A DNA stretch of 64,000 nt from Stutzerimonas kunmingensis (GTDB lineage: Bacteria > Pseudomonadota > Gammaproteobacteria > Pseudomonadales > Pseudomonadaceae): positions 400,653 through 464,652 of the forward strand of contig NZ_FORS01000004.1 in the NCBI RefSeq assembly GCF_900114065.1. The letters are read 5' to 3'. Of this stretch, positions 37,569 through 48,534 are shown one piece after another. Every line of letters begins with the position of its first letter. Position 1 is the first letter of the stretch. A program made the translations under genes and the position numbers. Below the pieces are notes generated by a model. It was not told the DNA's origin. It saw only the letters and a list, made by a program, of their open reading frames with translations, and searched no databases.

Positions 37569-38687
37569 ATGAAGACCAACCAGCGTCTTTCGAAAATTTT
37601 TCTGGCAATGGCACTGACCGGCGCAGCCAGCTACACCCTGGCCGCCGACACGATCCGCATCGGATTGGCAGGACCGGTAACCGGGCCGGTGGCGCAGTAC
37701 GGGGACATGCAGTTCATCGGGGCCGAAATGGCCATCGAGCAGATCAACAAGGCCGGCGGGGTGAACGGTCAGCAACTGGAAGGCGTGCGCTACGACGACG
37801 CCTGCGATCCGAAGCAGGCCGTGGCGGTGGCCAACAAGATCGTCAATGACGAAGTGCAGTTCGTTGTCGGCCACCTCTGCTCCAGCTCCACTCAGCCGGC
37901 GTCTGACATCTATGAGGACGAAGGCATCCTGATGATCACCGCGGCTTCCACTAGCCCGGACATCACCTCCCGCGGTTACGAGCTGATCTTCCGCACCATC
38001 GGCCTCGACAGCCTGCAGGGCCCGACCGCCGGCAACTTCATTGCCGACCACGTCAAGCCGAAGAACGTCGCCGTCATCCACGACAAGCAGCAGTACGGTG
38101 AAGGCATCGCCACTGCCGTCAAGCAGACCCTGGAAAGCAAGAACATCAAGGTTGGCCTGTTCGAAGGCATCAATGCCGGCGACAAGGACTTCTCCTCGCT
38201 GATCGCCAAGCTCAAGCGCGAAGGCGTGGATTTCGTCTACTACGGCGGCTACCACCCGGAACTGGGTCTGCTGCTGCGTCAGTCCAAGGAAAAAGGCCTG
38301 AACGTACGCTTCATGGGTCCGGAAGGCGTCGGCAACTCGGAAATCTCCGCCATCGCTGGCCCGGCTTCCGAAGGCATGTACGTGACGCTGCCGAAGTCGT
38401 TCGATCAGGACCCGCGCAACAAGGAACTGGTAGACGGCTTCAAGGCCAAGAAGCAGGACCCGAGCGGCCCGTTCGTATTCCCCGCCTACGCCGCCGTGCA
38501 GGTCATTGCCGAAGGTATCGAGAAAGCCGGCAGCACCGACACCGAGAAGGTAGCCGAGGCGCTGCGCAGCAATACCTTCGACACTCCGACCGGCATGCTC
38601 TCCTTCGACGAGAAGGGCGACCTGAAGGACTTCAACTTCGTCGTCTACGAATGGCACCAGAACGGCACCAAGACCGAAGCCAAGTAA
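37569..38687 (+). CDS. braC: Branched-chain amino acid binding protein BraC (LIV type)
   Basis: A 372-residue periplasmic binding protein with signal peptide (cleaved near TLA-A, residue 25). It has the Leu/Ile/Val-binding blocks IRIGLAGPVTGPVAQYGD, GHLCSSSTQPASDIYEDEGI, the cysteine pair (DDACDP and GHLCSS) and YGGYHPELGLLLRQS. It captures leucine, isoleucine, valine and possibly alanine for BraDEFG. TGGAG lies seven bases before the ATG. A terminator at 38705-38734 directly follows, which lets the binding protein be made in excess over the membrane complex, a usual arrangement. Confidence 0.96.
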   Translation: MKTNQRLSKIFLAMALTGAASYTLAADTIRIGLAGPVTGPVAQYGDMQFIGAEMAIEQINKAGGVNGQQLEGVRYDDACDPKQAVAVANKIVNDEVQFVVGHLCSSSTQPASDIYEDEGILMITAASTSPDITSRGYELIFRTIGLDSLQGPTAGNFIADHVKPKNVAVIHDKQQYGEGIATAVKQTLESKNIKVGLFEGINAGDKDFSSLIAKLKREGVDFVYYGGYHPELGLLLRQSKEKGLNVRFMGPEGVGNSEISAIAGPASEGMYVTLPKSFDQDPRNKELVDGFKAKKQDPSGPFVFPAYAAVQVIAEGIEKAGSTDTEKVAEALRSNTFDTPTGMLSFDEKGDLKDFNFVVYEWHQNGTKTEAK

Positions 38688-38704
38688 ATTCCATCAGCCT
38701 GACG

Positions 38705-38734
38705 AAGCCCACACTCGCTTGTGGGCTTTGTTTT
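38705..38734 (+). terminator. Intrinsic terminator/attenuator between braC and braD
   Basis: AAGCCCACA (38705-38713) pairs with TGTGGGCTT (38720-38728) around CTCGCT, followed by TGTTTT. It lies 18 bases past the braC stop and 210 bases before braD, so part of the transcription should stop after braC. Confidence 0.85.
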
Positions 38735-38944
38735 AAGCAGGCGGCCCAGCCAAAAGCACCCGGGTCGCCCTGCCGTACCTGTAATTCAACGAGCGGCCTG
38801 AACAGCAGGCCCACCTCGAACCGATGCCGTGCGTGATCCGCAGGGCACCGTACCGCAGTGGCGCCGCGCCAGGGTGTGCGGTGCGTTCGACGTGGGCAGC
38901 GCAGCAGACCGAAGCGCAATTGCAGGGACTTCGGGAGAGCAGTG

Positions 38945-39864
<920 letters not shown>

Positions 39865-39868
<4 letters not shown>

Positions 39869-41121
39869 CCGGCAATCTCCGTACAGCCTTCTTCAGCGCC
39901 CTGCTGGTCATCGCCGTTGCGGTGCCGGTATTCGGCCTGAAGCTCACCACCGTCGGCATCCGCGTCGAAGTGCACGGCGCCGAAGCCGGTACGTTCTGGA
40001 TCATCGCCGCCTGCGCGGTAGCCATGTTCGTCTGGCAACTGTTCCGTACTCACCTGGCCGCCGGCTGGGCCGCCAGCCCAAGCCTGCCGAGCGTACCCGC
40101 AGGTGCGGGCAGCTTCCTTACCCTGCCCTCGACCCAACGCTGGATCATCATCGCTCTGATCCTCGTCGCGCTGGCATGGCCGTTCTATGGGTCACGTGGC
40201 GCGGTGGACATCGCCACGCTAATCCTGATCTACGTGATGCTCGGCCTCGGCCTGAACATCGTCGTCGGTCTGGCCGGCCTGCTCGACCTGGGTTACGTCG
40301 GCTTCTACGCCGTCGGTGCCTACACCTATGCGCTGCTCTCGCACTACTACGGAGTCGGGTTCTGGACTGCACTGCCCATCGCCGGCGCGATGGCGGCGCT
40401 GTTCGGCTTCCTGCTGGGCTTCCCCGTGTTACGTCTGCGCGGTGACTATCTGGCCATCGTGACTCTCGGCTTCGGCGAGATCATCCGCATCCTGCTGCGC
40501 AACATGACCGACCTAACCGGCGGCCCGAACGGCATCAGCGGCATCGACAAACCGACCCTGTTCGGCCTGTCCTTCGACCGCCGCGCAGCCGAGGGCATGC
40601 AGACGTTCCACGAGTATTTCGGCGTGGCCTATAACTCGGTGAACAAGGTGATCTTCCTCTACCTGATCGCCTTGCTGCTGGTGCTGCTGACATTATTCGT
40701 GATCAACCGCCTGCTGCGCATGCCGATCGGCCGCGCCTGGGAAGCCTTGCGCGAAGACGAGATCGCCTGCCGTGCGCTGGGCATGAACCCCACCGTGATC
40801 AAGCTCTCGGCCTTCACCCTCGGTGCAACCTTTGCCGGTTTCGCCGGCAGTTTCTTCGCCGCACGCCAGGGCCTGGTGTCGCCGGAGTCGTTCACCTTCA
40901 TCGAGTCGGCGATCATCCTCGCCATCGTCGTGCTGGGCGGTATGGGCTCGCAGCTCGGCGTGATCCTCGCCGCCATCGTGATGATCCTGCTGCCTGAGCT
41001 GATGCGCGAATTCAGCGAATACCGCATGTTGATGTTCGGCGCCCTGATGGTGCTGATGATGATCTGGCGTCCGCAAGGCCTGCTGCCGATGCAACGCCCA
41101 CACCTGGAGCTGAAGCAATGA
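39865..41121 (+). CDS. braE: Branched-chain amino acid ABC permease BraE (LivM)
   Basis: A 418-residue permease with the LivM-specific N-terminal extension and core blocks [53 protein letters not shown] and [16 protein letters not shown] [12 protein letters not shown]. The loop [20 protein letters not shown] contacts the ATPase. It pairs with BraD in the membrane. Start and stop overlap both neighbours as ATGA. Confidence 0.96.
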
Positions 41122-41885
41122 GCCGCCCGATTCTAGAAGTACGCGGCCTGATGATGCGTTTTGGCGGCCTGCTGGCGGTCAACGAGGTGGGGCTGACGGT
41201 ACATGACAAGCAAGTGGTTTCGATGATCGGCCCCAACGGCGCCGGCAAGACCACGGTGTTCAACTGCCTGACCGGCTTCTATCAGCCGACCGCGGGGGAA
41301 ATCCTCCTCGACGGCACGCCGATCCACGGCCTGCCTGGCCACAAGATCGCTCGTCAGGGGGTGGTGCGCACGTTCCAGAACGTCCGCCTGTTCAAGGACA
41401 TGACGGCGGTGGAAAACCTGCTGGTGGCCCAGCACCGTCACCTGAACACCGGCTTCCTTGCCGGCTTGTTCAAGACGCCGGCGTTCCGCAAGAGCGAGCG
41501 CGAGGCGATGGACTTCGCTGCGCACTGGCTGGAACAGGTCAATCTGACCGATGTCGCGAATCGACCGGCGGGCACCCTCGCCTACGGCCAGCAGCGCCGT
41601 CTGGAAATCGCCCGCTGCATGATGACGCGCCCGCGCATCCTCATGCTCGACGAACCGGCGGCCGGCCTGAACCCCAGAGAAACCGAGGACCTCAAGGCCC
41701 TGATCACCATGCTACGCGACAAACACGGGGTCACCGTGCTGCTGATCGAGCACGACATGAAGCTGGTCATGAGCATTTCCGACCACATCTACGTGATCAA
41801 TCAGGGCACCCCGCTGGCCAATGGTTCACCCGAGCAAGTCCGTAACAATCCGGACGTGATCAAAGCCTATCTGGGGGAGGCGTAA
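41118..41885 (+). CDS. braF: Branched-chain amino acid ABC ATPase BraF (LivG)
   Basis: A 255-residue ATP-binding protein. Walker A is GPNGAGKTT, the signature-like motif is [16 protein letters not shown], Walker B is [13 protein letters not shown] with the H-loop [10 protein letters not shown], all as in LivG. It forms the ATPase heterodimer with BraG under the BraDE permease. Confidence 0.96.
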   Translation: MSRPILEVRGLMMRFGGLLAVNEVGLTVHDKQVVSMIGPNGAGKTTVFNCLTGFYQPTAGEILLDGTPIHGLPGHKIARQGVVRTFQNVRLFKDMTAVENLLVAQHRHLNTGFLAGLFKTPAFRKSEREAMDFAAHWLEQVNLTDVANRPAGTLAYGQQRRLEIARCMMTRPRILMLDEPAAGLNPRETEDLKALITMLRDKHGVTVLLIEHDMKLVMSISDHIYVINQGTPLANGSPEQVRNNPDVIKAYLGEA

Positions 41886-41887
41886 GC

Positions 41888-42589
41888 ATGCTGACTTTCG
41901 AAAACGTCTCGACCTTCTACGGCAAGATCCAGGCCCTGCACGACATCAACGTGCAGGTCGAACAGGGCGAGATCGTCACCCTGATCGGCGCCAACGGTGC
42001 CGGCAAGTCGACCCTGCTGATGACCCTGTGCGGCTCGCCGCAGGCAGCCAGTGGCAGCATCCGCTTCCAGGGCGAGGAGCTGGTCGGCCAGCAGACCTGC
42101 GACATCATGCGCAAGGCCATCGCCGTGGTGCCCGAAGGCCGGCGGATCTTCGCCCGTCTGACGGTTGAGGAAAACCTCTCCATGGGCGGCTTCTTCACCG
42201 GCAAGACGGACTTCCAGGAGCAACTGGACAAGGTGCTCGGCCTGTTCCCGCGGCTCAAGGAGCGCTACCAGCAACGCGGTGGCACCATGTCCGGCGGTGA
42301 ACAGCAGATGCTCGCCATCGCCCGCGCGCTGATGAGCAAACCCAAGCTGCTGCTACTCGACGAGCCATCGCTGGGCTTGGCGCCGATCATCATCCAGCAG
42401 ATTTTCGAGATCATCGAACAGCTGCGTGAGGATGGCGTGACGGTGTTTCTGGTCGAGCAGAACGCCAACCAAGCGCTCAAGCTGGCCGACCGCGGTTACG
42501 TGCTGGAGAACGGGCATATCGTCATGCAGGGCAGCGGCGAGGACCTGCTGACCGATCCGAAAGTGCGCGACGCCTACCTGGGCGGCTGA
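41888..42589 (+). CDS. braG: Branched-chain amino acid ABC ATPase BraG (LivF)
   Basis: A 233-residue ATP-binding protein with Walker A GANGAGKST, signature MSGGEQQMLAIARALM and Walker B LLLLDEPSLGLAP, typical of LivF. It starts two bases after the braF stop and is the last gene of the operon; a strong terminator follows within 20 bases. Confidence 0.96.
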   Translation: MLTFENVSTFYGKIQALHDINVQVEQGEIVTLIGANGAGKSTLLMTLCGSPQAASGSIRFQGEELVGQQTCDIMRKAIAVVPEGRRIFARLTVEENLSMGGFFTGKTDFQEQLDKVLGLFPRLKERYQQRGGTMSGGEQQMLAIARALMSKPKLLLLDEPSLGLAPIIIQQIFEIIEQLREDGVTVFLVEQNANQALKLADRGYVLENGHIVMQGSGEDLLTDPKVRDAYLGG

Positions 42590-42608
42590 CATCGCCACCA
42601 CGCTCAAC

Positions 42609-42640
42609 GAAAAAGCCCTGCCAACCGGCAGGGCTTTTTC
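42609..42640 (+). terminator. Intrinsic terminator of the braDEFG operon
   Basis: GAAAAAGCCCTGCC (42609-42622) pairs with GGCAGGGCTTTTTC (42627-42640) around AACC, giving a GC-rich stem with a five-T tract. It is 20 bases past the braG stop. Confidence 0.9.
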
Positions 42641-42753
42641 GTCTTATACGTATCCATCACGCAGCCGAACCCGGGCGCTGCGCGTGCAGTCGAAGAACCG
42701 CTATCCTTCTTCGAACCCTTCGCCAACATAACGATCACCAAGGAGATCCCACG

Positions 42754-43560
42754 ATGCGCCACTGCCTGTTCGGCCTGCTCATGGTTGCCAGCGTCACTGC
42801 GAATGCCGAGATTCAGACGCAGGAAATCCCCTACACCGCTGCCGATGGCACCGAGATGATCGGCTACTACGCCTATGACGACGCCATCGAAGGCAAGCGT
42901 CCCGGCATCGTCGTGGTACACGAATGGTGGGGGCTGAACGACTACGCCAAGCAGCGCGCTCGCGACCTCGCCGAGCTGGGCTACAGCGCGTTGGCAATCG
43001 ACATGTACGGCGAAGGCAAGAACACCGATCACCCGAAAGACGCCATGAGCTTCATGCAGGCCGCGCTGAAGGACGCCGATGCTGCCAAGGGCCGCTTCAA
43101 TGCCGGCCTCGATCTGCTCAAGGAACAGGCCCAGACCGATACCGCCAAACTGGGCGCGGTGGGCTACTGCTTCGGCGGCAAGGTGGTTCTGGACATGGCG
43201 CGCCAGGGTGTGCCGCTGGAAGGCGTGGTCAGCTTCCACGGCGCGCTGGCCACCGAAACCCGCGCCGCGCCCGGCAGCGTCAAGGCGCGTGTGCTGGTCG
43301 AACATGGCAGCGAGGACAGCATGATCAGCACCGACGACATCGCCGCGCTGAACGTCGAGATGGTCAAGGCCGGTGCCGACTACCAGTTCGTCAGCCTGCC
43401 GGGCGCCAAGCATGGCTTCACCAATCCGGGCGCCGACACCCACCAGAAGAACGGCCTCGACGTCGCCTATCAGAAAGCCGCGGACGAACGTTCCTGGCGT
43501 GATATGCAGCGCTTCTTCGAAGACACTTTCGGCAAACCTGCAACCGCCCAGGCGCAGTAA
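42754..43560 (+). CDS. Exported dienelactone hydrolase family protein
   Basis: A 268-residue alpha/beta hydrolase with a short Sec signal peptide (MRHCLFGLLMVASVTANA). The catalytic triad of dienelactone hydrolase is visible as Cys139 in GYCFGGK, Asp188 in HGSEDSM and His220 in GAKHGF. Classic DLH enzymes are cytoplasmic and open dienelactones in chlorocatechol breakdown; this branch is exported and its natural substrate is unknown. GGAGATCCCACG precedes the ATG. It probably stands alone after the bra terminator. Confidence 0.88.
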   Translation: MRHCLFGLLMVASVTANAEIQTQEIPYTAADGTEMIGYYAYDDAIEGKRPGIVVVHEWWGLNDYAKQRARDLAELGYSALAIDMYGEGKNTDHPKDAMSFMQAALKDADAAKGRFNAGLDLLKEQAQTDTAKLGAVGYCFGGKVVLDMARQGVPLEGVVSFHGALATETRAAPGSVKARVLVEHGSEDSMISTDDIAALNVEMVKAGADYQFVSLPGAKHGFTNPGADTHQKNGLDVAYQKAADERSWRDMQRFFEDTFGKPATAQAQ

Positions 43561-43656
43561 CCAACCGGCTACTCGTCCGTGATTCGTCCCGGCGGCACGC
43601 CTGCCGCCAGGGCGCGTGCTAGCATTGCGCGCACAACTCACCGTCGATCACGAGTC

Positions 43657-44091
43657 ATGGCCGAACACGATTTCCGCTACACCCTGCTCAACCCCGCCCA
43701 CACCCTCACCGAATGCCGTGCGCTGGCGCCGGGCCGCTATCAGGTAACCGGCAATGGCGGCTCGATTCGTAGCGGCGATGTACTGATCGTCACGCTCAAG
43801 GGCAGCCGCGACCTTTCCCAGCGCCTGACAGTGGAGAAGGTCCGCCACCTGATCAACCCACCGGGGCAATGGATGGCCGTGGCCAGCGGACCGGTGTTCC
43901 GCGAACTGGAAATCCTCAACTGGCAGGTCGCCTGCGACAGCTGCGGCAAACAGCTGGACTTCGAGTTCGCCGTCGACGCGGCACTCGGTGCAACCGCACA
44001 GGCCCCGGCAGCCGAAGCCCGTATCGCCGAACTCGGCTGGGCCAGCCAGGATAGTCAGCATTTCTGCCCCACTTGCAAGGAAGCTCGATGA
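43657..44091 (+). CDS. Conserved hypothetical protein with a zinc-ribbon-like C-terminus
   Basis: A 144-residue soluble protein. The N-terminal half looks like a small beta-rich domain (YQVTGNGGSIRSGDVLIVTLKG). The second half carries two CxxC pairs (CDSC at about 90 and CPTC near the end), which suggests a zinc ribbon. I do not know its function. The ATG at 43657 begins MAEHDFRYTL. Its stop overlaps the start of the META-domain lipoprotein gene, so the two are coupled. Confidence 0.8.
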   Translation: MAEHDFRYTLLNPAHTLTECRALAPGRYQVTGNGGSIRSGDVLIVTLKGSRDLSQRLTVEKVRHLINPPGQWMAVASGPVFRELEILNWQVACDSCGKQLDFEFAVDAALGATAQAPAAEARIAELGWASQDSQHFCPTCKEAR

Positions 44092-44495
44092 TGCACCGCT
44101 ACACCTTTCCGTTGCTCGCCATCACGCTGGCCGCCTCCGGCTGCGCCGTGGAACCACTGACACTGCAGAACGATGTCACCTATGTCGCCGAGTGGATCGG
44201 TGATGATGCGGTGGTCGGCCGCACGCCGGTTTCGCTGACCCTCTCGGCCGAGCGCGCCTACGGCAATGCCGGCTGCAACCACTGGTTCGCCAGCTATCAC
44301 CTGGAAGGTCAAACCCTGCGCTTCGAGAACATCGGTAGCACTCGCAAGATGTGCATGCCAGAGCTCATGGAGCAGGAGCAGCGCTTCCTCGATCTGCTCA
44401 GCCGAGTCGAGCGCTGGGACGTGTCGAACATCGACCAGTTGCGCCTGTGGCCAGCAGAGGGCGCGCCAATCCGCTTCTGGCCCGACCAGAACTGA
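44088..44495 (+). CDS. META-domain (HslJ-like) lipoprotein
   Basis: A 135-residue predicted lipoprotein. The signal peptide ends in AASGC (lipobox), followed by a META domain of the HslJ type, with YGNAGCNHWFASYHLEGQTLRFENIGSTRKMCMPELMEQEQRFL as the diagnostic stretch. HslJ relatives are heat-inducible and tied to novobiocin tolerance in E. coli; the role here is unknown. AAGGA lies seven bases before the first of two ATGs (44088 and 44091); the first overlaps the upstream stop. Confidence 0.87.
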   Translation: MMHRYTFPLLAITLAASGCAVEPLTLQNDVTYVAEWIGDDAVVGRTPVSLTLSAERAYGNAGCNHWFASYHLEGQTLRFENIGSTRKMCMPELMEQEQRFLDLLSRVERWDVSNIDQLRLWPAEGAPIRFWPDQN

Positions 44496-44506
44496 CGCGC
44501 CAAATA

Positions 44507-44530
44507 TGCGCATGCACCAAGGCATGCGCA
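44507..44530 (+). terminator. Hairpin downstream of the META lipoprotein gene
   Basis: TGCGCATGC (44507-44515) pairs with GCATGCGCA (44522-44530) around ACCAAG, 12 bases past the lipoprotein stop. The tail CTGCTTTC is T-poor, so termination is uncertain. The rest of the gap up to 44759 holds nothing I can support. Confidence 0.45.
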
Positions 44531-44759
44531 CTGCTTTCATGCAGGGTCGCAGAGAGATCGTGTCCATAGGGACATATGACGCGGGCCAGCCTGTACCCGC
44601 CGCTCAACTGATTGCGGCACTCCGCACCTACAAAAACAGCCCAGGCAACCCGCCTACTGACCTTCACGAAACTGGCACACGCAGTGCATAGACTCTAGCG
44701 ACCAGTTTCGGGGACCTCGGTACAGGCAGGCCGGGAATCCCCTCTTTTATTCGCGAAGC

Positions 44760-44788
44760 AAAAAGGCCGCTAGGTGAGCGGCCCTTTT
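44760..44788 (-). terminator. Intrinsic terminator of the MSHA operon
   Basis: GGCCGC (44765-44770) pairs with GCGGCC (44778-44783); on the minus strand five T follow (A-run 44760-44764). It lies a few bases past the mshQ stop. The other side carries CTTTT (44784-44788), so it may also work for plus-strand transcripts. Confidence 0.82.
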
Positions 44789-44793
44789 GCTTT

Positions 44794-47700
44794 CTATCGA
44801 TAGACTTCGCGGCGGAAGATCAGGGGCTTGGGGCCTTGGTAGATGCCGAAGGTGGCGAGACCACGACTCGGCTCCCATCCTTCACCACGCCAGTCGTACC
44901 AGAGCCATTTCGGCACTTTTGGAAACCCGACTCGACCGCTACCAGTAACCTCCGGAGCCGCTACAGTCAGCACACCTTGATGACCAGCCTTGATGGTAGA
45001 GACTTCTGGAGCGGTTATAGCAGCCAAATCGCCAGTCGGCTCGATCAGATCCGGCTCGGACCAAGCCGATGCGCTACAGATATCCCCCTCCTCCGGAAGG
45101 AAAACACCAGGCACCTGCCAGCTCTCGATCACCCATGGCAAGGCTAACGGTAATTGCTCCGAGCCATGGGCATTGGCTATACGCAAACGACCAAGGCGGA
45201 TTTCACTACCCCCAAAGTCATGAGTGAAATCGCTGCATTCACCAAGCGTTCCTTTCTCGCCTCGATAGCAAACGCCATCGCTATCTTTCAACTGATCCTT
45301 ATCAATTACCAGCTTGGCAATTGCTTGCATATCTGTGCCAAACGGCAAATCAGCAAGACTAGGGGTAAGCGGCATATGCCAAGTCAAAGTATCAGCTGAA
45401 CGCGCTTTTGAAGGCTCATCCTCCTCAACAGCAGGCCAATTGTAAGTTCTGCCGCCACCATTATTAGCAGTGTCTTTCACTAGCAATGATTCAACTTCTC
45501 CGCCCGACTCCAAGCGCTGATCAATTTCAACCCTCCCGGTAATCGAAAAGTAATCGCTTCGACTTGGCGGATCAAGAAGCCAAAATCCAGAGTGGTCATA
45601 ATTTTTCACTTCTTCATTTCTTTTACTAAACGCTGTAATTACGATTTCCGGATACCCACCTGAAAACAATGTTTCTTGCCCTTGATATGTGAAACCATTG
45701 CAAGCAGGTACCAACCTAGCGTCACTGGAAACAATAAAATATGCCGGTATAAAACGACCGACATAATCAGACACACCTACAACATCAAGACCGCCCTCGA
45801 TATAATCCTTGGCAATGGCACGAAGTCTAGCTATACCAACCTCATCAACATACGGCGCGCTTTCAAATATATTGACATTTCCATAGCCATGCTTGTACTC
45901 ATTGGGTAATAATTTCGGTACAACCCCTCCCCTGGGAAAGGGAAGGCAATCATCAGCCATCTCTCCGCAAACGTCGGAGGGCTCGCCAACAACCTCCATC
46001 CGTACACGATCGTGCATAAAATTTAGCGTCTCCTTACCCACGCTATTCAGCGCCTTAATTTCTAAAGGCAATTCATCTCCAGCCGCAATAAATTTATCAC
46101 AGTTTTCCTTAGAGAAGCTTTTCTTCGGATCGCAGACGGGTGCCCCAACAACCTCGATCGAAAATCTGTCGGGGCGGGAAACGAAATCATCACTGCCGAT
46201 CATCAAGCCACTATCACCCTCATTGCCACTACCGGCGTAGTGGGCATACAGCTGCATCTTCCCAGCTTCACGATAATTCACGTCAATATTGGAAATTCCA
46301 TCACGATTGAAATACAGCGGCAGCGGCTCAGCTGCAGCAAAGCTCTGTGCCACCTCCGCGCGATTCACCTCAACTTTCTCGGAGCTGACTACCAACTCGC
46401 TCCCGGCCGGGCTTATGAACTCGCTCCAGAACTTTATGTAGCGCGGCACATCCTCTTCGGTAAATGCTGGCTCACATCGAGGGCTACCTGGATTGCCTCT
46501 GTCGATGACTGCGCTGATAGGAACTTCAACGCTCTGAGAAGCCACCATGTTCGGCACATCGAAAATAAAGCCACTCTGGGAAAAATTCAAAATACATGCG
46601 GATGAAAGCGGCGCATCGCCAATCTGGCAGAGTGACTTAGCAGATGAAGGGCTTGAAACCGCGACTCCGAGTGGCATCTGAAGTTGCAACCCTTGCAGTT
46701 GAAAAGTGCCGATGCCATTAACCAATGACTTGTTACTGCCGCCAACCCAGCCGTTACCCGTTAATGTTACCGATACGGTACCGGGATAGAGTTGGCATGC
46801 AGCCGGAGCGGCATTGGTGCATGCCTTGAGCGTGACCGTATGCGGCCGACAGGTATGCGCGCTACTACTGGTGACGAATTCAAAATGATCGATAGTCGAA
46901 GAGCTACCGCACAAATGTCTCGCTTTGGCTTGTCGGCTCAGTTCTGCAACACTCCAGAGCGTTGTGTTGAGACGAACCTCATCCATCGAACCCCGCAGTC
47001 CATTGCCGCCAATGCTGATAGGCTCGATATTGGTCGAAGGTCCCCAACCTGCTAGAAGTGTTCGCGACTGATCCTCTTTCAATTCGGCGTTGACATAAAG
47101 CTTTGCGGCAACGGTAGGGAAGAGCACTAGAAAAGAAGAACTATAATCAAGAGTGAAAGCGACGTGATTCCAACCCTTGCTGATCGGCGTGGATATCACC
47201 AAGTCCTCACTGGAAAAAAAGCGAAGCATTTGAGTCGTCAAAACCAGACGGCCCGAAGCATCAAGTTCAAGACGGTAGTTATGCCCCTTGCCAAGCAGGA
47301 TGACCGATCCACTTGTTGGAAATTCGGCCACGTTCAGCCAGAAACTTGCGCTGAGTTTGTCATTGAAATTGAGCGCAGTATTGTGAGGCACACTGACCCG
47401 ACCACTGCCGGAAAACTCCCCGTAACGACAGGTGCCCCAGGTACCGGGTAACGCAGGAATCGCTCCGGCCGTTTCAGCCGCACCACTGGCGACGCCAGTT
47501 ACATTGAGTGTTCCACTATTTTGCACGGTTGCATTGCGCCAACTCACCTCATCGAAGCGCAGATACAAGGGTAGTGTTTCATTTATATCCGTGGAGTCGC
47601 TGCATAAGTCCGTGGGAGATAAGCCACTATAGGCACATTGTCCATATATACGGCTGTAGCCTGTACCCCGAATGGTGACATCACTTCCCCACCCCGTCGC

Positions 47701-48534
47701 AGCCAGCACATCGCCATATACAATAGAATCGTTCAGATAAATCTGATTCGTATTGCTGACTGTGCCCACCACATCAGAATCATTCAGCTCGATAGGGTTC
47801 CCCGGAGCGGATATATTTCCAACTACAGAGGAGGAACTGACGGTTACCTTGCAGCAGCTGCTCGCCACGTTTCCGGTTATTTTCGCATTGGCAATGGAGG
47901 CTACATTCGCTGAAGAAATATTTCCTTCCACTGTCGTACCATCAATGAAGACGCCACTCCCACCAGAACTGGTTACATCCCCGTCTACCCGCCCCCGAGT
48001 CAGGCGTATTTCCCTGTTTGCGCTTATGACAGAACCATTAGCCGTCGTATCGACAAGAGTTATTTCATTGCTGAACTCGACATTTCCGTCAATCGAGCTA
48101 CGCACCATCTTTGCGTTACCAGAACCGGAAACGCCCCCCTTCACCGTCGTATCACCGAGGTCTACATTTGCGCCTATAACGGAACCGTAAACGACGCTTC
48201 TGGCATTGCTTGACCCCGATATCTCAATTATTCCATAAGAAGCACGCAGTACCATGCCATTCCCTACAGAGCCGATAGTGCTTGCCTGGATCTTGAATCC
48301 ACCTTCCGCCCAGAGAACAGCTTGTGTGCGGGCAATAACCGTATCGCCCGCCTTCAGCTCGACTATTCCGTAATTACAAGTGTAGGTTGTGCCGCTTACC
48401 GTCCAGCTCTTACTCGAACAAGGTGGGTATTGACCATCGCTCAGGTTGTATATTTAAGCTTCAGCCGAAACGCTGAACAACAAGGCAAACGCGGCGAGAG
48501 CCAAATAGCGCATGACGGGCATGGTCACGGTCAT
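44794..48534 (-). pseudogene. mshQ: mshQ, MSHA tip-type protein, interrupted by an in-frame stop after the signal peptide
   Basis: The gene begins with an ATG at 48534 that overlaps the mshP stop (ATGA). It encodes a clear signal peptide (MRYLALAAFALLFSVSAEA within the first 26 codons) and then meets TAA at 48454-48456. The same frame continues unbroken for 1219 more codons, with IYNLSDGQYPPCSSKSW right after the stop. The remainder has a beta-solenoid of G-[DNS]-[VI] repeats (GSVIGANVDLGDTTVKGG..., GNISAPGN...), a LamG-like lectin domain (LNFNDKLSASFWLNV; GSMDEVRLN) and a C-terminal DUF6701 region typical of MshQ. The first good internal ATG is at 48255, without a signal peptide. The gene is AT-rich compared with its neighbours, especially around 45.4-46.4 kb. 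A sequencing error or stop read-through is possible. Confidence 0.85.

Noticed and set aside
44794..48255. mshQ starting at the ATG at 48255
   Set aside because: That start has no signal peptide, and coding-like sequence in the same frame continues upstream to the ATG that overlaps mshP; a nonsense mutation explains the data better.
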